Origin: an uncultured bacterium
GTDB taxonomy: Bacteria; Actinomycetota; Coriobacteriia; Coriobacteriales; Coriobacteriaceae
Reading direction: 5' to 3'
Assembly (NCBI GenBank): GCA_905216145.1
Contig: CAJMST010000011.1
Coordinates: 1 to 62,464 of the forward strand
DNA: 62,464 bases
Shown: positions 17,127 to 26,097 of the stretch, in pieces
How positions within the stretch are numbered: position 1 is the first letter of the stretch
Layout of the letters: each line of letters starts with the position of its first letter
The notes under the pieces: generated by a model
Databases searched by the model: none
Told to the model about the DNA's origin: nothing
What the model saw: the letters and a program-made list of their open reading frames with translations, nothing else
Translations under genes and position numbers: made by a program

Positions 17127-18890
17127 TTACCGCTTGCCGCCGTGGCTGTTGCGCCAGATCTCGCGGCCCAGCATCAGCGCCAGCACCAGCGCGCTCACGT
17201 AGCCCATAAAGCCAATCACCGGGATACCAAACACAACCGGCTCGATGCGCGCGTAGTACACCACCGACGAACCGATAAACAGGCCGGCAATCACAATTGC
17301 CATCGACATGCGGTCGATAATTCCACCCAGCTGTCGCAGCGCCTTATCGCTGCTCATGATCTGCGTGTTTACCTTAAGTTGACCGCGCGTGAGCATACGC
17401 GACGCCAAGCCCAGATACTCGGCCGCCTCGAGCGAGCCTTTTGCCGCGCGATAGCTGCTCGCGGCAAGATCGCGCCCCATTTCGCGGACGCGCGCATAGG
17501 CGCTCTTCTCGTTTTTGATGTGCGCTTGGATGATCTGGATCATGTTGACGTTGGGCATGTACTCGGTCAGCAGACCCTCGAGCGTCACCATGCCGCGGGC
17601 GAACATCGTCACCACGCTCGGCAGCTCAACGTCGTTTTTGCGCGCCAGGTTTAGCAACGAGGTCAAAAACTCGCCGATATCCAGGTCCTTAAGATCGAGT
17701 CCTGCAAAGTCGGCTACGATAAAGTCCAGATCGGACAAAAAGGCCGAATGATCGAGCTCGGCCGAATCACCGCGCGTCACGGCAAAACGCATGAGCGAAT
17801 CCTTGAGCTTGGGCACATCGCCCTCGGCCACGGCGAAAATCATATCCTTGACGATACCGCGGTCGTGGCTCGACATGCGCCCGACCATGCCCAGGTCAAT
17901 AAAGTAGACAATGCCGTCTTTGAGGATGATGTTTCCCGCATGCGGGTCGGCATGGAAAAAGCCGTCGTCGAGCACCTGCGTCGAATAGTCCTCGACGATC
18001 GCCGAGCCGATCTTTTCCAGGTCATAGCCCTCGGCCACCAGGCGCTCGGGATCGGCAATGGAGATGCCGTCGATGTAGTCCATGACCACGACGTGTTCGG
18101 TGCAAAGGTCCAGGTAGGATTTGGGACACGAAACGCCGTGCACGCTTTTGTGGAAGTCATAGAAATCGTTGAGGTTTTTGGCCTCGGCCAAAAAGTTGGT
18201 CTCCTCGCGAAATGAGGTCCACAGCTCTTCGACCACACCGTGCAGGTCAACAAACTGATCGGTGTTGACGAACTTGGAAACGATGCGCACCACCGAACGG
18301 ATGATGTCGATGTCCTGCGCCATGACCTGTTGCGCGCCGGGGCGCTGCACCTTAACGGCTACGTCCTCGCCGGTCACCAGACGGGCGCGGTGCACCTGCG
18401 CGAGCGACGCGCTTCCGAGCGGGTTGGGGTCGATCGCGTCGAACATCTGCCCCAGGCGCTGGCCGTATTCCTCTTCCAGACAGCGGAGCACTACCTCATA
18501 TGGCACCGGCTCTACGTCGGAGCGCAGGCGACGGAGCTCGTCGCAAAACCGCTGCGGCAAAATCTCGGAGCGGTTAGCCAGAATCTGCCCCATCTTGACG
18601 AACATGGGACCGAGCTCTTCGAGCAGACGACGCAGACGCACCGGCGTGAGGTTATCCCATACGCGGTACTTTTTGATCAGGCGAACGATCTGCCCAATGC
18701 GCTCACGACGACCTGCCGGTGTGAGCTGATACTCCTCGTCCGGCGCCATCGCGTCGGGCTCCTCGGGGACCATATCGACAGCGCGTGGCTTCTTACGAGC
18801 ACCCGAGACGGCGGCCTCAACCTCATCGACAACCGCCGTCTCGTCACCCAAGGGATCTAGATTGTTGTAATCGGTGGTGGAATCTGCCAT
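17127..18890 (-). CDS. ABC1/UbiB/AarF-family atypical kinase
   Basis: A 587-aa atypical kinase-like ATPase. It carries the family's KxGQ motif (FVKMGQILANRSEILP, about residue 98), the Ala-rich loop variant GSASLAQVHRA (about 157), the catalytic HADPHAGNI (about 317) and the metal-binding DLGMVG (about 336). Two hydrophobic segments near the C-terminus (about 525-575) anchor it in the membrane. In other bacteria the family supports isoprenoid-quinone synthesis or lipid handling, but no quinone gene is nearby. The gene starts 8 nt after a small phasin-like gene, so the two probably form one operon and may act together. Confidence 0.88.
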   Translation of the reverse strand: MADSTTDYNNLDPLGDETAVVDEVEAAVSGARKKPRAVDMVPEEPDAMAPDEEYQLTPAGRRERIGQIVRLIKKYRVWDNLTPVRLRRLLEELGPMFVKMGQILANRSEILPQRFCDELRRLRSDVEPVPYEVVLRCLEEEYGQRLGQMFDAIDPNPLGSASLAQVHRARLVTGEDVAVKVQRPGAQQVMAQDIDIIRSVVRIVSKFVNTDQFVDLHGVVEELWTSFREETNFLAEAKNLNDFYDFHKSVHGVSCPKSYLDLCTEHVVVMDYIDGISIADPERLVAEGYDLEKIGSAIVEDYSTQVLDDGFFHADPHAGNIILKDGIVYFIDLGMVGRMSSHDRGIVKDMIFAVAEGDVPKLKDSLMRFAVTRGDSAELDHSAFLSDLDFIVADFAGLDLKDLDIGEFLTSLLNLARKNDVELPSVVTMFARGMVTLEGLLTEYMPNVNMIQIIQAHIKNEKSAYARVREMGRDLAASSYRAAKGSLEAAEYLGLASRMLTRGQLKVNTQIMSSDKALRQLGGIIDRMSMAIVIAGLFIGSSVVYYARIEPVVFGIPVIGFMGYVSALVLALMLGREIWRNSHGGKR

Positions 18891-18898
18891 CTGCGCTG

Positions 18899-19315
18899 CT
18901 ACTCGGCCTCTTCGGTGTCCTCTGCATCGTCGGGCTCAACGGACTCGACGGGCACCGAAGTCACGTTGTCCTCGACCGAGTCGACGATGTCGCGCACATG
19001 GGCCAGGAAGGCCGTGCGCTCGGGGGCGGTCATAACCCGGACGCGAGCCAGGATGAGCTCGTCGAGCACGCGCTGCGCCGCAGTCTCGCCCTGCATGCCC
19101 AGGCGCTCGGTCAGGTCGGAAATGGTGCCGCCGGCCTGCTCGAACATATCGGACACGCTGCGGGCGATATCGGGGGTGCCGGCGTCCTTGCGGACCTGCT
19201 CGCCCTTAGTATTGAGGTCGTCAAGGACCTTCTTGCCGCCCTCAACGGCAACGGCAGCGGCGCCGAAGCCCACGTTGATGGCACCGTTAACAAGCTGATC
19301 GAATTTCATAACCAT
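18899..19315 (-). CDS. Phasin-like coiled-coil protein
   Basis: A 138-aa protein with a short hydrophobic Gly/Ala segment (about residues 8-25, VNGAINVGFGAAAVAVEG) followed by helical, charged sequence and a very acidic tail. The pattern resembles phasin-like or PhaF/PhaI-type proteins that lie on granule or membrane surfaces. No catalytic motif is present. The ATG at 19315 has GGAG 6 nt upstream. It directly precedes the UbiB-type kinase on the same strand; the pairing suggests a partner role, but this is inference. Confidence 0.65.
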   Translation of the reverse strand: MVMKFDQLVNGAINVGFGAAAVAVEGGKKVLDDLNTKGEQVRKDAGTPDIARSVSDMFEQAGGTISDLTERLGMQGETAAQRVLDELILARVRVMTAPERTAFLAHVRDIVDSVEDNVTSVPVESVEPDDAEDTEEAE

Positions 19316-19406
19316 GGTTGGCTCCAATCATGAACAACTGCATTGGCGTTCTTGTACCCAAGATTGGGTGAACGACACAAAATCGTTTTATCGCCAAGAT
19401 AGAAAT

Positions 19407-19445
19407 CGAGCGGGGCGAAGCCTTTGACGGCGTTTGTCCCGCTCG
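19407..19445 (-). terminator. Probable terminator of the C69 peptidase gene
   Basis: On the minus strand CGAGCGGG pairs with CCCGCTCG around a 23-nt imperfect inner region, followed by the moderately T-rich ATTTCTATCTT. Confidence 0.6.
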
Positions 19446-19463
19446 TTCGCCGCAAGGCCGTCT

Positions 19464-20987
19464 TTACCTTACGTTGTCATTCATCGCGAAGGAGTTCTTC
19501 ATGGCACAGCTCGTGGTGTAGAGCACCTTGCCCAACAGGGCATCGGTCTCCACGCGCACGAGCTCGGCAAAGGCCTCGTTGGCGCGGGCGAGCTCGGCGG
19601 GCGCCTCGGCCTCGGGCAGCGCGGCCACGGCGGCATCGACGTCGTGGATCTGCTTGTGGCCCATGCCGCCAACTTTCTCCTGATAATCCTCGACCGCGCG
19701 ACCGCACTCATGGAAGCGAACATCGGCCAAGGCACCGATCAGGCGATTTGCCCAATAGAAATTCTCGGACGTCACGCGAGCCTGCGTGTCGGCATAGTAC
19801 TCGGGCATGGTCTCGACATTGGCGTACAGCGGCACGAGCGCGTTAAACGAGTTGGAGCCAAACGCCATCCACTGCACGGCGCGATACGCCGGCTGCGCAT
19901 AGGGGCGCAGCTGCAGCACGGCAAGCTGGCTGTTGCGGTTGATGCCGATGGGACGATAGGCGCCGCGCGTGGCGGGCGTGCCCTTGCTGCCGTAGCAGTC
20001 GTACTCTGTGCCCTGGTAGTGGCTCGAAAGCACGTACTTGATGTCCTCGATGGTCACCTTGCGCTCGGGCACGCGGCTCCAGGGGATGTCGTCGCTCTCG
20101 GGCGTGTAGTCGGCGTCGGGACCGTCCCACACATCGCTGGGGTTGAGGCAGCGCTGCATGTACCAGGCGCGCGGCGTGTTGTAGACGTGGTCGCTGTCGC
20201 TGTGCGAGCCAAAGGCCTCGCGCGGGTTAAAGACCGCAGCGGGACCATCGCCCTTAACGCCCAGCGTCAGATCCAGATGCCACTCGGCCATCCAGGAGCG
20301 CAGGTCGGCGGAGCACATGTGGTCGACCTGGGCGCCCTCGGCGTCGTCCAGGTCAAAGCTATCGATACCCAGCTGGTTGGGCATGGTCACGTAGGCATCA
20401 TCGGGCACGCGCTTGGCGATCCAGTGGTGGCCGCCGATGGTCTCGAGCCACCAGATCTCGTCAACATCACTAAAGGCGATGCCGTTGTTCTCGTAGGTGC
20501 CGTAGCGCTCGAGCAGGTCGCCCAGGATGCGCACACCGTCGCGGGCGGACTTGGCGTACGGCAGCACCAGGGTCACCATATCCTCCTCGCCCAAACCACC
20601 GGGCTGCGCCGGAACATAGCCGTCCTCGCCCTCGTTGCCCTTGGCGGGCACGTAGTCCACGAGCGGATCGGCGCCGCGGACGCGCTCGTTGGTGGTGAGC
20701 GTCTCGGTTGCGGACATGCCAACATTGAGCTCGTTGAAGCCGGCCTCGGCCCAAATGCCATGGCCTGGGACAACGTCAGGGACGCTTGTGTAGCGCATGG
20801 GATTATCGGGCAGCTCAACGGTCAGGTGGCTCAGAACGCTCGTGTAGACACGCGGCTGCTCGTCGGGGTGCACCACGCGCATGCGCTTGGGCTCAAACAC
20901 CCCGTTGGACGAGTCCTCGTTGCGGGCGACAAGCGTCGACCCGTCGTAGCTCGCGTTCTTACCAACCAAAATCGTTGTGCACGGCAT
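19464..20987 (-). CDS. C69-family dipeptidase
   Basis: A 507-aa N-terminal-nucleophile hydrolase of peptidase family C69 (PepD type), which cleaves dipeptides. The N-terminus MPCTTILVGKNAS exposes Cys3, the nucleophile after removal of the first two residues. NEDSS near residue 26 and the WLETIGGHHWIAKRVPDD block (about 178) are typical. There is no signal peptide, so it is cytosolic. The ATG at 20987 is preferred because AAGGAGG lies 6 nt upstream; the ATG at 20993 abuts that site. It stands alone between folD and the phasin-like gene. Confidence 0.9.
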   Translation of the reverse strand: MPCTTILVGKNASYDGSTLVARNEDSSNGVFEPKRMRVVHPDEQPRVYTSVLSHLTVELPDNPMRYTSVPDVVPGHGIWAEAGFNELNVGMSATETLTTNERVRGADPLVDYVPAKGNEGEDGYVPAQPGGLGEEDMVTLVLPYAKSARDGVRILGDLLERYGTYENNGIAFSDVDEIWWLETIGGHHWIAKRVPDDAYVTMPNQLGIDSFDLDDAEGAQVDHMCSADLRSWMAEWHLDLTLGVKGDGPAAVFNPREAFGSHSDSDHVYNTPRAWYMQRCLNPSDVWDGPDADYTPESDDIPWSRVPERKVTIEDIKYVLSSHYQGTEYDCYGSKGTPATRGAYRPIGINRNSQLAVLQLRPYAQPAYRAVQWMAFGSNSFNALVPLYANVETMPEYYADTQARVTSENFYWANRLIGALADVRFHECGRAVEDYQEKVGGMGHKQIHDVDAAVAALPEAEAPAELARANEAFAELVRVETDALLGKVLYTTSCAMKNSFAMNDNVR

Positions 20988-21088
20988 GCGCATCCTCCTT
21001 GAGCGAAGAAATCAAACGGCAACAGTGTATCGCTTCGGCGCAAAAAGGGCGAAACAGCCGCCCCGGCAACCCCTGTGGTCAAAAACGA

Positions 21089-21943
21089 CTATTTCGATGC
21101 GCGCTCCGCCGCCTCGATCACGTGCTTGGCGAGAATCGCGGTGGTCACAGCCCCCACGCCGCCCGGCACCGGAGTAATTGCGCCAACGATCGGTTGCGCA
21201 GCATCAAAATCGACATCACCGACCAGCTTGCCAGCGGCCTCGTCCCAGTTAATGCCCACATCGATGATCGTCTGGCCCTCGCGAACCGCATCCGCGCCAA
21301 TCGTGCGTGCGCGTCCAACGGCCGCAACCACAATATCAGCCGCACGGCACTCGGCAGCCAAGTCGCGCGTATGCGTATGGCACATCGTCACCGTGGCATT
21401 GCGAGCCGTAAGCATGGCGGCAACGGGACGGCCAATCACGAGCGACCGACCGACGACCGCGACCTTGGCCCCATCCAGCTCAACGCTGTAATGGTCCAGC
21501 AGCGCCAACACGGCTTCTGCCGTGCAAGGAGCAAAGCCCTCGCCTCGCCCCGAAAGCGTGGTGAGCAGCGAGGCCGGCGTCATGGAGTCAACATCCTTGG
21601 CGGGCTCGAGTGCCGCGGCAACTGCATCCTCGTCAAGCCCAGCGGGCAACGGACGAAACATCAGGCAGCCGTGAACAGCGGGGTCGGCATCGATGTCCTT
21701 AATAGCCGCCAACAGCTCGTCCTGTGAAACATCGGCGGGAAGCAAAACGCGGCGAGCCTCAATGCCAATCTTCTCGCAGCGCTTGAGGGCGCCGCGCTCG
21801 TAGGACAGGTCGTCCTCGCGCTCGCCCACACGAACGATGGCCAGTGTCGGCACGATGCCCTGTTCGCGCAGGGCGGCGCAACGAGCGGCAAGTTCCTCGG
21901 TCAAAGCGCGGGCAACGGGAGCACCCTTGAGCAGTTCGGCCAT
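21089..21943 (-). CDS. folD: Methylenetetrahydrofolate dehydrogenase FolD, probably dehydrogenase only
   Basis: FolD normally interconverts 5,10-methylene-, 5,10-methenyl- and 10-formyl-THF. The 284-aa protein has the NAD(P)-binding GRSLVIGRPVAAML, IIDVGIN and ITPVPGGVG motifs, and KDVDS with the conserved aspartate. A gapless alignment of the active-site helix with E. coli FolD puts Ala52 where the catalytic cyclohydrolase lysine should be (Tyr48 is kept), and Phe96 where the conserved Gln of LVQLPLP lies. Loss of both residues predicts that it has only the dehydrogenase step. It begins 2 nt after fchA, which encodes a separate cyclohydrolase; the two are almost certainly co-translated. Confidence 0.92.
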   Translation of the reverse strand: MAELLKGAPVARALTEELAARCAALREQGIVPTLAIVRVGEREDDLSYERGALKRCEKIGIEARRVLLPADVSQDELLAAIKDIDADPAVHGCLMFRPLPAGLDEDAVAAALEPAKDVDSMTPASLLTTLSGRGEGFAPCTAEAVLALLDHYSVELDGAKVAVVGRSLVIGRPVAAMLTARNATVTMCHTHTRDLAAECRAADIVVAAVGRARTIGADAVREGQTIIDVGINWDEAAGKLVGDVDFDAAQPIVGAITPVPGGVGAVTTAILAKHVIEAAERASK

Positions 21944-21945
21944 GG

Positions 21946-22578
21946 CTATCCCCTCTTCCTTGCGGCGTCAGCAGCACGGCGCGCCAGTGCATCGGCGCGC
22001 GGCAGCCACGTATCTAGTAGTTCATCGCACGCCGCCTCGAGTTCCTCGGCGCGCGCCCGGTCTTTCATAGATGTGGTGTTGGCAAAGAGCGTCAGGCTCG
22101 CGCCTTGCATGGCGGCGCGGCAGAACACGGCGCCGCATGCCACGTCGGACAGCAACTGGCGCGAACCCTTGTCGGCCATGTCCTCGAGCAGCGCCAGCGC
22201 GCGGGCGCAGGCATCCATGATCCGATACGGTGGCATGGCCGCCACGCGCAACGCGTCCTGAATCGCCACGGGTCGAGCCGGGTCATCACAAGGAATACCG
22301 TATGCCGCAGACACCTGGCCGTACGCGCGCACATCCTCGGCAACCAGACCCACTAGTTCCTGCGCCAGCTCATCAGCCTGGGCAAACGCGCGCGTCAGGT
22401 CATCCGCACGATCAGCAAGCGCGGGATTGGTCGCACCGTAGCGGGCAACCATTCCACACAGCGAGGCGCCCAGCGCGCCCACAAAGGCGCTCGCGCTGCC
22501 ACCGCCAGGAACCGGCTCGCGCGCGGCCAGCGCCTCGGCAAACCCGCGACAGGTCTTGTCCATCATCTCTTGGCTCAT
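21946..22578 (-). CDS. fchA: Methenyltetrahydrofolate cyclohydrolase / formiminotransferase-cyclodeaminase-like FchA
   Basis: A 210-aa all-helical protein of the cyclodeaminase family, with the signature PVPGGGSASAFVGALGASL near residue 24 and SDVACGAVFCRAAMQGA near residue 146. Stand-alone members act as methenyl-THF cyclohydrolase (FchA) in one-carbon and acetogenic pathways, or as formimino-THF cyclodeaminase in histidine degradation. No histidine-degradation gene is close, and the next gene is a FolD without cyclohydrolase residues, so FchA is favoured. The ATG at 22578 is chosen; an ATG at 22584 is too close to AAGG. It is the first gene of the fchA-folD unit. Confidence 0.88.
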   Translation of the reverse strand: MSQEMMDKTCRGFAEALAAREPVPGGGSASAFVGALGASLCGMVARYGATNPALADRADDLTRAFAQADELAQELVGLVAEDVRAYGQVSAAYGIPCDDPARPVAIQDALRVAAMPPYRIMDACARALALLEDMADKGSRQLLSDVACGAVFCRAAMQGASLTLFANTTSMKDRARAEELEAACDELLDTWLPRADALARRAADAARKRG

Positions 22579-22739
22579 ACGCATGCACCTTCAAGTCATA
22601 TAGATCGGTCGGGCGGCAACCGCCGGCCAACCGCATCAAACACGTAATGATGCTAAGTCTAGCCCATAAGCACATTAGCGTCAGTACACCTGGCCATCGC
22701 GGATTTCTATGGCACACGATAGGCCATGCCAACGCAAAC

Positions 22740-22966
22740 ATGGGACACATGGCCCACCTTTCGGAACTTCCGGACGTCACAAACTGGGGCATATCTATAA
22801 ACAAGGAATCTGTTGGGGCAACGCCCACGTACGCGCGCCCCATTAAAACAACGGGCACCCAACCCCGGGGAGGGCCGACAACATCGGCCCTCCCCTCTTT
22901 TGCGCCCGAACATATTGCCACTTAACGGCGCAAATCCGGCCCTCAGAATGGGACACATGGCCCACC
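22740..22966. repeat. 19-bp direct repeat pair
   Basis: ATGGGACACATGGCCCACC occurs at 22740-22758 and again at 22948-22966 in the same orientation, 208 bp apart. Part of the unit recurs near 36610-36635 (CATGTGGCCC and ATGGGACAC). Confidence 0.7.
22867..22901 (+). terminator. Orphan intrinsic terminator
   Basis: A perfect 12-bp stem (GGGGAGGGCCGA with TCGGCCCTCCCC), a 5-nt loop and TCTTTT. No coding sequence precedes it on the plus strand, so a short non-coding transcript may end here. Confidence 0.8.
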
Positions 22967-23038
22967 CTAGCGAGCCGTCAACGCGTACAGTAAAAGCAGG
23001 TAATCCATGGGCGGTTACAGATCGAGGAGGACACGACC

Positions 23039-23632
23039 ATGAAAAAGAAGGCCTTTGCGATTCTCACCCTCTGCATCAGTCTCTTTGCCGCGGTTGCCCT
23101 GGTGGGCTGTGGCGGAAGCGGCGGCGCTACCGGCAGTGGCGGTGGCGGCGGAGCAGAAAAGCCAGCCGTGGATATGAGGACCGACTTCATTTGGTTTAAG
23201 GTCGAGGTCCCCGAGGGCGTTGAGATCACCGATGTTGCCGGCGACACGGCCGACAGGGCCCAGTTTAAGTTCACCGAGAGCGAGCACGCCAGCGACCGCT
23301 TCATCCCCGTCTTCGATCCTGACAAGAACGCCGACGAGCTGTTCGACTACGAGGCAAAGTGGAATGCCAGCTTTGAGTGGACCGAGAATGACCCCGTCAA
23401 GTACAACGGCAAGACTTGGCGCAACGCTTCCTATACACACTCGGGCGGCGTGACGACTGAGTACTTCACCGAAGCAGGCGGCGGCAGCGTCTACGTGCGC
23501 ATCGACAATGTCGAGGAGCACAAGGATGCCGTCGAAACCATGATGAAGTCTCTGGAATTTGCCGATGACATCGCCGAGGCAAAAACCGAGGCCATGGACG
23601 TTAAGCTCGACGATATCGAGATCAAGCGCTAA
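23039..23632 (+). CDS. Lipoprotein of unknown function
   Basis: A 197-aa secreted lipoprotein. The signal peptide (MKKKAFAILTLCISLFAAVA) ends at the lipobox LVGC, so Cys23 should be lipid-modified. A Gly/Ser-rich spacer (residues 24-38) leads to a soluble domain of beta-rich, acidic sequence without a recognisable motif. The ATG has GAGGAGG 9 nt upstream. It is a single-gene unit with its own terminator. The function is unknown; the small size and absence of repeats give no hint of a transporter partner. Confidence 0.85.
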   Translation: MKKKAFAILTLCISLFAAVALVGCGGSGGATGSGGGGGAEKPAVDMRTDFIWFKVEVPEGVEITDVAGDTADRAQFKFTESEHASDRFIPVFDPDKNADELFDYEAKWNASFEWTENDPVKYNGKTWRNASYTHSGGVTTEYFTEAGGGSVYVRIDNVEEHKDAVETMMKSLEFADDIAEAKTEAMDVKLDDIEIKR

Positions 23633-23667
23633 AGCTCCAACGGCATGCAGCAGCGCCGTTTTAGCTC

Positions 23668-23708
23668 AGCCGGGATGCAAGGTGTGACTCCTTGCATCCC
23701 GGCTTTTT
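23668..23708 (+). terminator. Terminator of the lipoprotein gene
   Basis: A perfect 15-bp stem (AGCCGGGATGCAAGG with CCTTGCATCCCGGCT), a 7-nt loop and a run of five T. Confidence 0.95.
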
Positions 23709-23726
23709 GTGTTCGAAAGCGCCCGG

Positions 23727-24041
23727 TCACATCACCATATTGAGCACGTTGACGAATTCCTGAGCCCGGGAGCGGCTGCTCAGGCAAAAGACACAGGCAG
23801 TCAACAACCTGTTGCGCAGAAAAACATTGCGGCCCTTGATCCTGTTAACGCCCGTGATGTCCTTAAGGTAGACAATCTCGATATGCTTGCCGCCGAAAGT
23901 GCCCTTCTTGAACACCTCGATGCGGTTGGGGTAGATCCTGACGTCTTTAAACCCGCCCGAACCTTTGTCCTGGAACAGCAAGGTGTTGTTGTCCATGCGC
24001 GTCACCCCCATGGGGTTCATTAAAACTGTCTCTATGGCCAC
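23727..24041 (-). CDS. Small PH-domain-like protein
   Basis: A 104-aa protein with the look of a bacterial PH-like (YokE/SHOCT-associated) domain: DVRIYPNRIEVFKKGTFGGKHIEIVYLKDITGV is the strand pattern of that fold, followed by a C-terminal helix RAQEFVNVLNMVM. It has no signal peptide or membrane segment. The GTG at 24041 has GAGGTGG 7 nt upstream. It converges on the lipoprotein gene. The cellular role is unknown. Confidence 0.6.
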   Translation of the reverse strand: MAIETVLMNPMGVTRMDNNTLLFQDKGSGGFKDVRIYPNRIEVFKKGTFGGKHIEIVYLKDITGVNRIKGRNVFLRNRLLTACVFCLSSRSRAQEFVNVLNMVM

Positions 24042-24163
24042 ATTTTAACCACCTCAAGGCCCCATGCGAAGATGTCAGACAGCACAGCAATTCGTGTCCG
24101 CGCGAGGCTTTAAACTAAATGCGATAAAGATGCATTCCACAAGAGGAAAGTGGGGCGACAGTG

Positions 24164-25213
24164 ATGGGCGAACTGGTAAACCGTGGAGAATCGGCAATCG
24201 TGCCCGAAGGTTTTTACAAGCAGGTTTCCTCGATTCTCAACGCCGCTCGCGACAAGGCCTATACCGCCGTTAACTTTGCGATGGTTGAGGCATATTGGGA
24301 AATCGGCAAGAGTATTGTTGATGAACAGGGTGGAGAGGAGCGCGCAGCATATGGAGAGGCATTGATTGCGGGCCTCTCCAGAAGGCTTACAGCGGATTTC
24401 GGAAGAGGCTTTGGCATCGCAAACCTTCGCAATATGCGTCAGTTCTTTCTTGCGTTTCCAATTCGCGACGCACTGCGTAGCGAATTGAGCTGGACTCATT
24501 ACCGCAGGCTGATGCGCATTCCCGACCCCGAAGCTCGCGCCTGGTACATGAACGAATGCGCTGACTCTCGCTGGAGCACGCGTCAGCTCGAGCGCCAGAT
24601 CAACACCATGTTCCGCGAGCGCCTGCTTGCCAGCAAGGACAAGGAGGCCGCCGCCCAAGAAATCCAGAAGAGCGCCCCGGCTCGTCGCCCCGAGGATATC
24701 ATCCGCGACCCATATGTACTGGAGTTTTTAGGTTTCTCGGACGATACTGCGTTTCGCGAGAGCGATCTAGAGCAGGCGCTCATCACACATCTTCAGAAGT
24801 TCCTACTGGAGCTTGGCCGTGGCTTCGCTTTCGAGGCGCGCCAAAAGCGCATCACCTTTGATGGGCGCCATTTCTATATTGACCTTGTGTTTTACAACTA
24901 TCTGATGCGCTGCTTCGTGCTTATCGACCTTAAGACGGACGATCTTACGCACCAGGACTTGGGCCAGATGCAAATGTATGTGAACTACTACACGCGCGAG
25001 CTCATGAACGAAGGCGACAATCCGCCCATAGGCATCGTGCTCTGCGCGGACAAAAGCGATTCGATTGTCGAGTACACGCTGCCCGAAGACAACGACCAAG
25101 TGTTTGCCGCCAAATACCTGCCGTATCTTCCAAGTAAGGAAGAGCTGGCGCGCGAGCTGAGTGCCGAGTACCGCGCCATCAACGAAGCGACTAATGGCGA
25201 AGCACAAGGATAG
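24164..25213 (+). CDS. YhcG-type PD-(D/E)XK nuclease (DUF1016)
   Basis: A 349-aa protein with an N-terminal DUF1016 helical domain (about residues 1-165; AVNFAMVEAYWEIGKSIVDEQ and LRNMRQFFLAFP are typical) and a C-terminal PD-(D/E)XK nuclease domain. The catalytic residues are visible in FYIDLVFYN (Asp near 245) and VLIDLKTDDL (Asp and Lys near 258-260). Family members often occur next to type I restriction-modification loci and are regarded as defence-associated DNA nucleases. The ATG at 24164 follows GGGG by 8 nt; a GTG one codon earlier is possible. An hsdRMS locus begins 2 kb downstream. Confidence 0.88.
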   Translation: MGELVNRGESAIVPEGFYKQVSSILNAARDKAYTAVNFAMVEAYWEIGKSIVDEQGGEERAAYGEALIAGLSRRLTADFGRGFGIANLRNMRQFFLAFPIRDALRSELSWTHYRRLMRIPDPEARAWYMNECADSRWSTRQLERQINTMFRERLLASKDKEAAAQEIQKSAPARRPEDIIRDPYVLEFLGFSDDTAFRESDLEQALITHLQKFLLELGRGFAFEARQKRITFDGRHFYIDLVFYNYLMRCFVLIDLKTDDLTHQDLGQMQMYVNYYTRELMNEGDNPPIGIVLCADKSDSIVEYTLPEDNDQVFAAKYLPYLPSKEELARELSAEYRAINEATNGEAQG

Positions 25214-25276
25214 CAATACGTTGCGACCGACACCACCGATGGCGCTCCACATCACCTGGGATAAGAGGAGCTTTCC

Positions 25277-26065
25277 ATGACAGACAGACCGAAAACAACA
25301 CTGCGCGACTGCATCTATGGGCTCGCCGTCGGCGACGCACTGGGCGTTCCCTACGAGTTCAGGCCCCGCGGCACGTTCGAATGCACCGACATGATCGGCT
25401 ACGGCACGCATGGGCAGCCCGCCGGCACCTGGAGCGATGACACGTCCATGACGCTTGCTACCTGCGACTCGATTAGGGAGCTTGGGCACATCGACACCGC
25501 GGACATGCGCGACAAGTTCGTAAGTTGGATTGCCCGTGGCGAGTATACGATCGACGGCGTTTTCGATTACGGCGGCACGACCGCCCGCGCTTTGCACACC
25601 GGCAAAGGAGGCTCCGGCGAGCGCGACAACGGCAACGGTTCGCTCATGCGCATCGCGCCCCTGGCGTTTGTCGACGCGACAGACGAAGAGATCAGCGAGG
25701 TCTCCGCGATTACGCACGCCCACAGAACGTCAACCGACGCATGCGTCATATTTGTCGAGCTGATGAGGAGTGTGATGAACGACGCACTCCCCTCGTGGGC
25801 GCTGCGGCTGAAAAGCGCGCCCGAGCACGAAATCAGGTCCGGCGGCTTCGTGCGCGACACGCTTCAAGCCGCCACCTGGTGCTTTGTGAACACCAACAGC
25901 TACGAAGATTGCGTGCTTGCCGCCGTCAACCTGGGCGACGACACCGACACCACCGCAGCCGTCGCAGGCGCCCTCGCCGGCACGGCATACGGTATCGAGG
26001 CCATCCCGCAGGAATGGATCGATACTCTACGAGGGAAGGATCTGATTGAGAGCTGCCTGTTTTAG
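25277..26065 (+). CDS. ADP-ribosylglycohydrolase family protein
   Basis: A 262-aa DraG/ARH-type enzyme that removes ADP-ribose from modified targets or hydrolyses related N-glycosidic bonds. The binuclear magnesium ligands are visible in GTWSDDTSM (about residues 55-63) and LGDDTDTTAAVAGALAG (about 215-231). The N-terminal GLAVGDALGVPYEF is the other family hallmark. The ATG follows AAGAGGAGC at 6 nt. It is in the same direction as the YhcG-type nuclease, 63 nt downstream, and is followed by a 73-aa protein, so the three may be cotranscribed. Confidence 0.92.
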   Translation: MTDRPKTTLRDCIYGLAVGDALGVPYEFRPRGTFECTDMIGYGTHGQPAGTWSDDTSMTLATCDSIRELGHIDTADMRDKFVSWIARGEYTIDGVFDYGGTTARALHTGKGGSGERDNGNGSLMRIAPLAFVDATDEEISEVSAITHAHRTSTDACVIFVELMRSVMNDALPSWALRLKSAPEHEIRSGGFVRDTLQAATWCFVNTNSYEDCVLAAVNLGDDTDTTAAVAGALAGTAYGIEAIPQEWIDTLRGKDLIESCLF

Positions 26066-26097
26066 GGCGCCATACAAGAAATAAGGCTGGAGGCGCC

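Larger units (their letters stand above)
22579..23038. other. Intergenic region between fchA and the lipoprotein gene
   Basis: A 460-bp region with no supported gene. It contains two exact copies of a 19-bp repeat (22740-22758 and 22948-22966) and, between them, a strong plus-strand terminator at 22867-22901 with no protein gene before it. Confidence 0.6.
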
